Shown here piece by piece: positions 27,383-38,512 of a stretch of DNA of 64,000 bases. Numbering within the stretch: the stretch's first letter is position 1; each line of letters begins with the position of its first letter. A program made the position numbers and the translations under genes. Source of the DNA: Pampus argenteus (Eukaryota > Chordata > Actinopteri > Scombriformes > Stromateidae); NCBI GenBank assembly GCA_036937835.1, contig CM072868.1, forward strand, positions 4,340,001 through 4,404,000, given 5' to 3'. The notes under the pieces are model-generated. The model worked only from the letters and a program-made list of their open reading frames with translations. It ran no database searches and had not been told where the DNA came from.

Positions 27383-27854
27383 ACCAAACAATTAATCGAT
27401 TATCAAAAATAAATAAATAAAAAAAGCCACGCTTTTAAATATTCATGAATTTCATTTTAATAACGATCAATGTAGCGTTCACGGATGGGTTTCGAATTAG
27501 TTTGTATTCAGCTCTCACAATAATATTAATAATAATATATGCTGTTGTGTAGATCATGAAAGAAATAGAAGCAAAGCTAAATCTCTACGCCGATTAGATT
27601 GCCAAAGCACTGTGTTCCTGCTTTGTCTTTGTTTCATACAACAAGTGGATCTTGGCAGAGCAACATCAACAGCAGCCAAAACCCTCTATGCCTGCCTACA
27701 TTGTGTAGATAAACAGGCCACTCACTGTGAGATTAAAGTACCACGATTGCAAGAAAAGGAAAAACCACAATAGCCGGATTGCAGATACTTTTGGTGGAAA
27801 TAGGTCATACGTGAGGTTACTTATCGGATTATAATAATGATGATGAAGTTTGTG

Positions 27855-28170
27855 TTTTGTAGCACTTATCAAACATTATAAAATGCTTAAAAATGAACCA
27901 ATAAAACAATAATGTATGAATAAACAGGCAGGCAAGAAGAATAAAACAATAAAATAATGGATGATAAAAAAAAAAAAAGACCAATGATAAAATATATATA
28001 TAAAAAAACAATGGGTTAATTAAAACTTAAAATAGTGCTGTGAATGACCTAAGTGCAACTTCAAGAAAAAAAAAAGTACAACACGATAATTTTAATAAAA
28101 TAAAAAATAAATAATTAATAAAAAAAATTATTTTCGGTGAAAAATAAGTCTTAAGGTGATTTAAAAAAAA
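27855..28170. repeat. Old interspersed repeat copy (family A), degraded
   Basis: A 'tagcactt...aaatgcttaaaa' block at about 27860-27891 and 'aagtcttaaggtgatttaaa' at about 28146-28165 match the order of the 47.55 kb copy. The interior is expanded by A-rich tracts. It has no coding capacity. Confidence 0.4.
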
Positions 28171-28724
28171 AAAAAAAAAGATGCAGCAAAGTGGTTTTGT
28201 TTTAAACGTGTGCTTCAAAATAAATAGGGCAATGACACTGTGAAATTATATTACATATATTATATATTTTTCTGATTTTACACATAATGACAAACACGGG
28301 TTGAGTTGACATTGGTTAATTTGTCAAAATGACTTTTTGATTTAAAACACTGTAAGTTAATAATTTGTTAGAAAATACTTTTTTTTTTTTTTCAGCTCAA
28401 ATTAATTAGAAAAATAAAGTCAACAGTTTTAATATTACGTATAATATTACATTTCTTTACAGCTGCTTTCACAGCTTCCAAACTTGATTGGTCAATCCAT
28501 GTTTTAGCAACTGCTTTTTACAATGTGTATGTGAACGTATCTTGTTGAAAATAAATAAATAAATAAACAAACAAAGAATAAACCCCATCGGAGTTATTGT
28601 TTTTGGTGTCACCGTTTTGTAAAGGAGAGGTCAACAGAATCAGCTTCTGTTTTTGGCGATAGCATTTCATATTTGAAAAATGAGGCCCGTCACTAAATGT
28701 CATCTTGCCACCTCTTTGTCATCT

Positions 28725-28880
28725 CATCACTCTTTTCACAACTTGTCACACTGAAGCCCAGTCTGTGACATGAGCAAACTGTTAGCTTCTTTCCAGGCAG
28801 GCTCATGGCTTTATTAATATTTATAGAATAACTGCTTAAGGTCAGACCCCTTGGGAGCTATCACTCCACTTTGCTGCCTA
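28725..28880. promoter_or_regulatory. Candidate conserved non-coding block
   Basis: A repeat-free complex block following a poor-complexity A/T stretch, with TTATTAATATTTATAG near 28812-28827. It resembles conserved intronic DNA in texture, but only alignment to other fish would show it. Confidence 0.18.
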
Positions 28881-30347
28881 ACACTTCAAATATATTGACA
28901 ACTTCTTTTCAGCACATCCCCCTTTTGCAGGTGTGCAGCAGGATTCAGAAATATGCCACATTCACGCAGGAAAAAGAAAGAAAATATGTTTAGTCCCATT
29001 TGATTTAATAACTCGCACAAGCGGGGAAGCTGAAGTCAATTTCAAAAAGACCTGAATAAAAAAAAAAATAAAAAAAAAGAGAGACTCACTGATGATGTCA
29101 TGTTATTGATGTCACCCTGGTATCTGCCTGTTGGCAGCACTATGATGTCTCACAGGTACAACCAGCCAATTTGAGCCAGTTTTCAATCAAAAGTTTGGCC
29201 CATGACCTTCATAGTACAGAAGAAACTTGTCTCATGTCACACGTCTCTTGTCAAACACACAAACGGTCGTAAAGCCTGACGCTTGACATGACGTGACATG
29301 CACATGGACATGGACATAATCAGAAGGGGACAGTTAGATGATAGTAAACAGAGCCATCCTGGTGAATACAGGCAGATTATTGCATAATGTGTTCATCAAG
29401 CTCACTTTAGTAATCAAGTAGTAATTTTACTAGTTTTCCTTCTCACTGATGTCTATGTAATTACCTCAGATGTCCACGTTTATCTATTGGTCGACACATC
29501 TGATGGATTTTTTTTTGTTTTTTGTGATCGTCTAACTTTGAGTAAGAGGGGAAAAAAATTGGATATTTAGACCCTCATAAATGATTTAATCCATATAGTA
29601 CATTTAAATTTAAATTAAACTTTCACTACGGTTTTAGTGTGTAATTTGGAAGACAAAGTGCTAAACAGAACAACTCTGATCTGAAAATGTTTTAACGTCT
29701 TATAAAAAAGGGGGTTTTAATCAGTGTATTATCTTGTAAATGTCCTGCGACTTCCCCTTTAATGTAGCCCTTATTTGTATCCTTTAAAAATGTCTCTTCT
29801 ATTATCACAGCTTTAACTCATCGCAAACAAAATTAGAGATCTGACAGGAATTGGGCATTGAAGTGAAGCACTGTGAAGTTAAACCTTACAAATGGTCTTT
29901 AATACAGTTAAGGGAAACATTTTCAAGTCACTCCTGAAATAAACACGACAAATACAACAAACTAAATATATCCATGGTCATTAATGTATTATGACTGGTC
30001 AAAAAAAAATGCATGTTGTTTATCTAAATGTGTTTTAGATCGAGTGGGGAGCAGTTAAATTGAAGCATGTTAACAAAGCTTCAAATAACAATAGCGATAT
30101 ATAAAATTAATGAACATTCATAAGAGTCAACGTTATTACTTACTAAATTAGAAATAGCAACAGGTCAGATTTCATACCCTGCACACTGCTGACATGTGTA
30201 CAGCACTGGTGACTGTATTTCACCACGTGTGTGTGTGCTTATAACCCCCTCAGTGCTGCAAAAAAGTGAAATCACACGCTTAACATCATGCACAGTAGTG
30301 CTGAATACAAAGAAACATGAAAGCTTGCACTGCCTTACATAAATTGT

Positions 30348-30368
30348 AAAAAAAAAAAAAAAAAAAAA
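30348..30368. repeat. Poly(A) tract
   Basis: 21 consecutive A residues. Confidence 0.95.
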
Positions 30369-30764
30369 TCATCATTCAAAACATTACACAGTCATATTGC
30401 CTGCAGTCTTACAGTATATGTTGCTTTTCCAACTGTAAATCACCAGGGTTTAATTACCTGCAAATTAACTGCTGTTTCACTATCTTGCATAAGATTATCC
30501 TGGTCATGATGAAACGCCACTAGGGAGGCTGTTCTGATGGGAGGATTCGAAGATGCAGAAAATACAAGATGCCGCTTTGTTAGTACGATAGCTGCACGGA
30601 GCGTGATGCCTGTCAACCGAATCGCCCTCATAATGTGACCTTCACACGCCGTAAGGACGTCTTATTAACGCTGCCACTTTCAACATGAGTTGAAGTTCAG
30701 TGATCAGATGAAAAGCTTTTTTTATTTATTTTTTATCTGCTGTCCGTAGCTTCAACAGGCCACA

Positions 30765-30765
30765 G

Positions 30766-30805
<40 letters not shown>
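30765..30805. repeat. (TA)n(CA)n microsatellite
   Basis: TA units grading into about 13 CA units. Confidence 0.95.
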
Positions 30806-31099
30806 ACAATGTGAGTGGGGCAAATTGCTGCAGTGCATTTAACTCTAGTGGTGTAAAACACATTGACTCGACAGTTGGGCAGTCGGTCTGTGAGCAGTAG
30901 GCCTTAGTCGGGAGTAGTTTGAAATGGTCAACCTCAATTTCTCTCCATCAGTGGAGAGTATTTTGTTGTTTTTTTTTTGTGACGGGCAATCAAACATCAA
31001 ATCTATACTATTAGAACAACTTGTGTGATTACACATACTTCGCTGTTCATTCACTTCGCTCCCACAGCTCTCCATTTTGACATTTTAAGACCCGTGTTT

Positions 31100-31690
31100 C
31101 ACAATGGACTACTAGGTAGAGCTGTGACACATAACAATATATCGTGTAATGATAGACAAATGACTATAGTTTCATATTATGTTCTATTGTTTATCCCACT
31201 GTGTTGCAAATCACACTCTTTTGGCAATATTTTTCGACATTTTGGACTACAAACGACTATCCCTGGCTGATTTCAGTCACCGGCTGCACACAGCATACTA
31301 ATCAAACAAAGCAAGTTTACTTTTGTCATGTTGTCAAATTGCTCTCGGATTTAACATTAATTAGAAAGCCACCGGCAGCATTTGTCAGTTTAGCTGCTAA
31401 AAACTGAAAAAAAAAAAAAGCTGCTATGTGAATGTTTTATACAATGTTCTTTGCTGAAAACGAGAGAGGAGAGATTTTAGATTCGATAGCAGAGTCACTG
31501 CAAGAGTCACTGAAGAGCAGCTTTGCAGCAGTAAGTAGGCTGAGGTGGATGAAAACACTGTAGAGGACAGTAAAGAATTGATAAACATATGATCAGGCCT
31601 ATCCGGATTCATCAAAATAATGATCTTTAGCATGGGGAGCTTTACCATCTGAGAATATTTTGAGATGCAAAAAGGTGTGAAATGCTGTTA
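31100..31690. repeat. Degraded transposon-like repeat (family B, longer copy)
   Basis: It begins near 'gtagagctgtgacacataac', reminiscent of fish repeats that start with 'gggctgt(c)ac..cgatatatcg'. It includes TGTTGTCAAATTGCTCTCGG and AACATTAATTAG (31328-31364) and GGCTGAGGTGGATGAAAACA (31538-31557). Part is shared with 17340-17590. No transposase ORF remains. Confidence 0.4.
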
Positions 31691-32670
31691 ACAACCATAC
31701 AAGGTAACTATCAGATCAATGACCTTCACAAGATGGCTGCCCCTGCCATAACTAGTCCAGAACCAAAATGCAAAAACGGCTCAGATCTTGGGTTTATCTA
31801 GAAGTGTTGGCTTCCTCCGCATCTAAAAAGGTCAAATGTTATAGAACCAAAGAAGTACTACAAAACTAAATGTGACATGTTATTTCTTATGCATCATGAG
31901 CATACCCAGAGTAAGTGTAACATCATCAACTGGTGGTCTTAATGCGTCATCCATCTATAGAAACTATACCAACAAGTAGCTATAATGAAGACGTAGCGTC
32001 TCTTGAACAACCTCTAATGCATCTTCTGCATTTTTCACAGATGAAAATCGAGATAAAACAAAAGAGTGAGTCTCTGCTGAGACATTTTACTCCAACATAC
32101 ACTAAATTTTTATGTTCTGTGCCTACGTGGAAGTACAGTTTGCATTATTAATGTAAAAGAGTTGCAGCATTAATGCATGAAGTGGAGGGTGTAGACTTCA
32201 ACTATCTCACAGTTTACACTGAGGGTGATGTTTCTGCCCTGTGAAATATTCTCAAAGTATCTGAAATCATGCGGGGGATTTAAAATAAAAACCTCGAGCA
32301 GCGGGCTCAATGCTCCACTGTGCCATTGAGTAGACAACAATATATCAAAGAGTAGAGTGTGTTTGCATGAGTACCACACCTGCTGATTTTCATTAGCTTG
32401 TGCAGCAATGAGAGTCATCTAAAAAGAAAAAAAAATCCTATATGCTTACTATGAAACATCAGGCACAAAGGGGAGTCTGTTGCCATGTACCCTGGAGAAG
32501 AAATACAATCTTATGTCAAATACATCAGTTCAACCCCAACCTCACTCCTCAAAGACTTTGTTTGAGTGATTCTGACTTTCAGGGCACCAAACAGGTGTAA
32601 GATTCCAGTTCTTTGAAAAATGGATCTGAAGTTTTAGAGGAAACAGTCAACACAGCAGTTCTCCAGAATA

Positions 32671-32674
<4 letters not shown>

Positions 32675-32717
<43 letters not shown>
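32675..32717. repeat. (GT)n microsatellite
   Basis: About 21 GT units. Confidence 0.95.
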
Positions 32718-32719
<2 letters not shown>

Positions 32720-33097
32720 ACGCACCGAACACATCCACCCAAAGGATATCATGCTTAATGCTACAAATAAGGAGGATTATCCCTCACCAAAATAAAAAAA
32801 AAATGTTTTGTTTTTTTTTGTGTTTCAGCATGCTAACGTAAGTCAATACTGCAGCATTAAAGCATCAATACTGCAAAGTTAAGTTCTTGAGTTACATTTA
32901 GTTTTAAATTTGTCATTATATTACAATAGATAACAATATAATAAAGCGGTGACTAGCCACAAAGAAAAAAATAAAAACGGCTATGTAACAATCGGTTGGT
33001 CACTTGGTAACGCCACATGCTTTTGATTTCTCCACTGTCCTCAACTTGTCACAGACAAGTCTGTAGCTGTCCTGACAACATTTGAAAAGATGAAGGG

Positions 33098-33151
33098 GTG
33101 TGTGTGTGTGTGAGAGAGAGAGGGACAGGGAGGGTGGTGGTGGTGGGGGGT
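33098..33151. repeat. (GT)n(GA)n with GGT-rich tail
   Basis: Compound low-complexity tract: GT units, GA units, then a GGTGGT...GGGGGG run. Confidence 0.85.
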
Positions 33152-35841
33152 TGCAGTGCCCAGCTTTCATGTCCAATAAAGTGGTGTAATTGTGACGGCT
33201 ACCCATTAGTTCTATGTGTGATAAATCACAAGATGACAGACTGCAGTTTCAACTAAACATAATGCTCTAGGCTAGAAAAAAACAAAAAAACACCTCCCCT
33301 TGTGATAAAAAAAAGCAGCAGGTAGGAAAGGGTTACTGACTGTACAAATAAACAAGACAAACAGACAGAATCATCTTTTACATCCAGGCTAAATATCAAC
33401 TACAGTGTTCTTGACTTTACTGACATCAACATCCATTTAAATTAGCTTTATGTTCAAAGCATGACGAATGTGCTGCTTCGCTGATTATCGTTTCTTTTTA
33501 TCTTCTATTGTCATGCTCTTTTCCACTTAGACATGCAACATATGGAGAACGTACTCTTCACCATGCACCGTATCCTTTTCCCCTCAGATGCAGTCATTCT
33601 CTCCCTAGATGACTGTACAGTTCTCACAACAATTATTACTTGAAATAAACTATATACCCCCCCGCCCCGCCCGCATCAGAAAACTCCAGAGGGACGTAGG
33701 CATTTCATTGTTTCCTCTCTGTTATCGTGCTGTCTCTGTACGCTGCCAAGTGTTCAAACACGACAGTCGTCTTATAGACTATAACAAGGTCCAACTGCAA
33801 CTTAACATGTCATCTTTCTTTCCAGCAATCTGTGTCCTTTGGAGAGTAGCTATGCATTGAGTTCACAGTGAAACAACAACAAAGGCAAAAAAAATAAAAA
33901 TAAAATCATTTGTGACCACAAAGGGTGGGTTTGTTTCCCCTCTTATCATGCAGAGAACTGGTGCTGAGGCTGCTTCTCAGAGCTCATCAGCACGACAAAG
34001 ACAACTGGGAGAATGCAGCCTTGTTCTACAAAGGTTAACCACGGTGGGACCAAACAACTTCAGACTTCTCATTTGATGCCTTCACCAAACACTTGGCCAT
34101 GGAGGACAGAGGGGGGGCCCTGGATTCACTCGGATTTAACCTCTAATATCTGAGGTCATGCATCCCACTACGGCCAATGGTGGCAGTAACCCCACACACA
34201 CACACATGGCAGGTTCTTTACTATTAATGGCTGTCTGGGTGTCTGCAGCATGTCTATGTCCTGGGAAAAGTTTCACTCATACAGACAGAAATGTTTTCAA
34301 TTCATAATCACTCATCAAAAAAAACCCCACCCACTTAGACCATAATGAGGCATCTGCACCTTTTTAAAGTCAAGTACTAATCTTAAGACGTGAGTCTGAC
34401 GCCGAGTACCAAAACCACTCCATGACTTTTAAGTCGCTTTTAATTAATAATATAGTCTATAACCGCAATAATATCTTTTAGTACGTGATGTAGCATTAAA
34501 AAAGAAAACCCCTTAAATCGCTACACTCTGAGATACGCTGGTATGCATGTGTGTGAGTTGGTCTTACAACTTGTCCAATCAGAGTGTAAAGCTGGTCTAA
34601 GCTGTGTGCAGGGCCCCAACAATGACTCCCAGGGGTCCCACTCACACTTTTACTCCTCCGGTCTCAAATGTTTTTGGGTTTTTTTTTTTTTTTTTGAACT
34701 GCAGAACATTCAAAAAAGGAGACATTTCTTCATATAGCGCTCAATTCAATTAGTTTAAATGTGAGCCCATGTGATAATGCAGCCTCTCTTTTTTTGCCTA
34801 ATAAATATGTTTTAATGCCTAATCGAATACTGAAAGTTGAATTTGATATGAAAATAATAATAGGAGGTATTACTTGGGGGGAAAAAAGACTTTTAGATCT
34901 ATGTTATCTGATTAGTATTCTGCAGTAGATTAAAAAAAACCATCAGCTATGCAGATTTCCTTATACCTTGCTCCCTCATCCAGTCCACTGGGTCGTATAG
35001 AGCCTACTACAAAGTTGCATATGCACTCACCTGCACAATAAGGGAGGCTATAAACTAAATCCCAACCATAACAAATCAACAGCTCCCTTTCTAATGCATT
35101 TATATGCAAAAACAGCGTTTATGGTAACTCCCATCTATATGGAGACAAGGCTCGTATAGCTTTCATACAGCAGGGTACTTAAACCTACCTTAAAATTCAG
35201 CAGGCAAGTCCTTCTTACGCCTTCATACGTTATTTATGTGCCTGTATCTCATCATTTAGGACGCGCTGCAGCCATTTCTACTGCTCAGTGTGACATGAGA
35301 GAGGCAACCGTGGACTTTATGATGGCTAAAAGCTATGAAATACACAGGAAAAGTGCGATGTTAAAAAGGCGTACTACAATAAAAAAAAACAAAAACCAAC
35401 AACCGCGGAGCAGGTAGCCCCACCGTGCTGCACCGTGCACGGAGCGCCGTTAATCTCTGTCCGAGGATTGAAACATGCGGGTAAAGGGTTCAGATTTATA
35501 TAGAGACAGTAAAAAAACAAACGGTGCAAACGCATTTAAAAAGAAAAGAAAAACAACATCCATCTGTAGGCGAAAGTGATCGCTGATCCCTACAGTAGTT
35601 CTCCGTATGTTGCCCCGTTGCTGCTGCCTGCATGATGCTTGCGTGCAGCTTCTCCGTTTTATTCTGCAACACTGGCAGAAAAAAACCCCACAACAACAAA
35701 TAAATCTCACTAAAATGAACCTTACCATTATGAAGACACATCCAATGTAGCAGGCCGGTCCCCTTGACAATTCACCAATACAGTCTGGGATGTCCCCCCT
35801 CCTAAAAAATAAAATAAAAGAGCCCTTATGCTTCTACTTCG

Positions 35842-35858
35842 TCTTCTTCTTCTTCTTC
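35842..35858. repeat. (TTC)n tract; GAA on the minus strand
   Basis: Five to six TTC units inside the candidate first exon. Confidence 0.9.
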
Positions 35859-35942
35859 CCTCCCTTTCGTTTTGATAGTAGCCGGAGCAGGCGAGTGTAT
35901 TTCCACTGTGCACGACACGGTAGGGCAAAAAAAAAGGAAAAA

Positions 35943-36025
35943 TCCTCCTCCTCCTCCTCCTACTGCTCCTGCTGCTGCTGCTGCTTCTCCTGCTCTTCCA
36001 AGGTGCTGCTGCTGCTGCTGCTGCT
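35943..36025. repeat. (TCC)n and two (CTG)n tracts; GGA and AGC on the minus strand
   Basis: TCC units at 35943-35961, CTG-type units at 35963-35985 and again at 36003-36025. All lie inside the candidate untranslated exon. Confidence 0.9.
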
Positions 36026-38490
36026 TACAGCTCTCTGTGAGAAGCACACATGGATGAGAGAGGCAGATGCATATTAACATGCACAGAGACCTAATTAAAC
36101 GCCGTGGACATCCTTCGGGAGAAATATGGGAAATAGTCCCTTGATACACAATGAGAGAGAGAAAGAGAGAGGAAGAGAAAAAAAGAGGTGACACGCCAGC
36201 AGATTTGCTGAGGAATGAGAAACTGCGTGGTCCCCAACCACGATTTACAATTACGAGTTTGGAGCAGGGATGAGTGTGAGACTGTGCGTGGTCGCCCCCT
36301 TCGGTAAATGTCTGCTCGTTTCTGCTTTTACTTTACTTTTTTTTTCTTTTCTTTTTTTCTGTTTTACCAGGAGGCCTTTTCAAATGAATCAAATTAATGA
36401 TCAAAATGACAAAAAAAAAAAAAAACATAATTATGACTGAGTCAAAAGTAGCCTGAGACTTATGTAATGTAATCAAAAAGTTTACATACTACTATAGTAT
36501 GACAATGATGTAAATGGTATTGTGTTAATAGATGTTACAACAGAGAATCTCCTTAATATTGATGTGCAAAGACATAACTATGATATAAGTAATGATATAA
36601 GTATATAAGTATAAGTCATAAACATCACCCAAACCAATTAGATTTTTTTCCCCAAAAAATTCCCACTAGTCATCTATTAATTTATTTACTTGGCAGAGAT
36701 GTACATATGTAAATATATAATTTAATTTAATAATTAAATGATATAAATCAGTTTGATGTACTGTTGAAATTGTTATTTGTGAGTTTCCTCTCATCCTGTA
36801 AGCAGCTAAAAAAAGTCTAAATTAGCATGTTTAGCATTCAGACATTACCAGGTCGCGCTAATACAACAAAAATATTTCAGCAGCTGACAAGTGTTTTCCT
36901 AACCTACGCTGAAACCTCTGACACTAGATGTTTATTAGGTTAGCGAGTAAAAAGACCATCTGTCTTGTTTCGTCTGACAACACTTTTTGTCTGGCCCTAG
37001 TTCTGATCCTAAATCCATTGCCATACACTTATCTCCAATTCCTAGTTTCTCCTTGCGGGTTAAAAAGACTGGTCAAGGGTTCCTGGCCCTGGAAGTGTGT
37101 TTGGTCACACGGAGAACAAGAGAGGGGCCATGTGTGGCCTTTAATTCACTGCATTGTCTGCCAAAAAGGCTTATCTTGGCCAGGCTCAGAGTCTTACTGC
37201 TGACGGGCTGTTGAATGAGTGAGTGAAAAGTTAAATATGCTTTCAAATGTAAAACTGGAGACCGGCCTGGTATTGTGGTCATATCATTGTGGGAATGTGA
37301 GATTTGCAATTGACCCAGGCAACAGGAGGAAAGGGGGCCAGTTTCAGTAAGGCTGCATTCAGGCTCATGTTTGCAGGTGGTAGGCTGTTATTCGATGGTT
37401 ATATACCTTTTTTTTTTTTTGTGGCTCCTTGTGTGAAAAAAAACAGAACTGTAGTTTTGTTTGTTTTTTTTTACATAAAATCATCATATGAATATTACTG
37501 CATCAACATCAGCAGATGTTAAACGCTAATGCATTTCAGAAGTATAAAAATAAAAGCAGAAGAAACGAGGAAGCACTTTACAGAGTGCAAACCTCTGCCA
37601 AGACATCACTCACCATCCTGTCACTTCATTTTTAATTGATTACTTGACCATCCCCATAGGATCTTCAAGCCTGTATCTCTCCATTGTTTTAATAAGTCTG
37701 TCTATTGGACTCCTACACACGTATCTCAACTTTTAGATCAGAAATATGGTACCAAAAACAAAAGGCAGTCAACAACAAACAAATAAAATATCTACTGTAT
37801 TATAACATCCAAGGGATAAGAGATCTTATTCTGTGACACAAATTTCAAAAATCAAACAAAAGTAGTGATAAAAGGAGAAAAGTATTGGTATCACAGCTGT
37901 ACAGCTGTTCTTTCTTCATCAATACTCCAGATGGAGATACAATATCTGTTCAGTGAAACGACGGTCATCTGTTCTCATAATCACAGTTATAATTAGAACA
38001 TGCTGCTGTATTCGAGAATCAAGATCACATACTGTAGCTCATCTATTGCTGCCATTTATAATTAAGACAGTGGTTTTATATCCGATCAATAACGGTTGAA
38101 ATAATCTGTGTGAACAATTAAAGAAAAAAAGAAAAAGAAAGAAAGAAACACTATTTAAAGCCCCCACGGTATACTGTTATCATGCACACTGTGGTTAATC
38201 AGTAGCATATAGTTCATTTCTGCCTGTGAATAACTTGCTCAGTTGCAGTGAACTTGTGAGATTACAGTCTGCAGCACCATGTTCTTGTAATAGCCAAATA
38301 AAAAAAATGTGTTTGAATCAAAGCTCAGCGCTGTGACTCAAATTATATGCCCCATAAAACTCCTAATTAGGCAACGCTTGGCTATGCTGTACTACCACTC
38401 CCTGTCTTCTTTTTCCCCCCCTTTCCTTTTCCTATTGTTTGTTAATGAATCAGAAAGCAGAAGCATAACGTACATGAGGTTCTCTGGTCT

Positions 38491-38512
38491 TTATATATAT
38501 ATATATATATAT
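38491..38512. repeat. (TA)n microsatellite
   Basis: About ten TA units. Confidence 0.9.

Larger units (their letters stand above)
8039..35725 (-). other. tenm4: Long 5' intron of the teneurin gene (inferred extent)
   Basis: The stretch upstream of the acceptor at 8040-8039 is intron, at least up to the next untranslated exon; my best candidate for that exon ends at 35726. The 27.7 kb contain many microsatellites, listed separately, two related old repeat copies (17.3 and 31.3 kb), one degraded retroelement-like fragment (27.85 kb), a G-rich block (12.4 kb) and some complex, low-repeat blocks that could be conserved non-coding elements. I see no protein-coding exon. Confidence 0.55.
35726..36300 (-). 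other. Candidate untranslated first exon and promoter region
   Basis: On the minus strand this stretch ends in ATG|GTAAGG, with GT at 35725-35724, a good donor match. It is richer in CpG and G+C than its surroundings and contains (AGC)n, (GGA)n and (GAA)n tracts like those common in vertebrate 5' leaders. It lies upstream of the teneurin start exon, on the same strand, in a region with no other gene. The left limit is the donor; the right limit (transcription start) is a guess from where the composition returns to AT-rich. No TATA box is evident. The donor and composition are seen; the exon role is inferred. Confidence 0.4.
35270..36310. promoter_or_regulatory. CpG-enriched block, possible promoter
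   Basis: CpG dinucleotides cluster here (for example around 35400-35470, 35570-35650 and 36100-36310) against a background where they are rare. The block surrounds the candidate first exon on the minus strand. CpG retention in a fish genome often marks an unmethylated promoter, but the block is weak compared with a classical island. Confidence 0.35.

Noticed and set aside
35826..36194. 122-codon open frame on the minus strand with poly-Gln, poly-Gly and Glu runs
   Set aside because: The composition comes from (AGC)n, (GGA)n and (GAA)n tracts in different frames; better explained as an untranslated leader with microsatellites.
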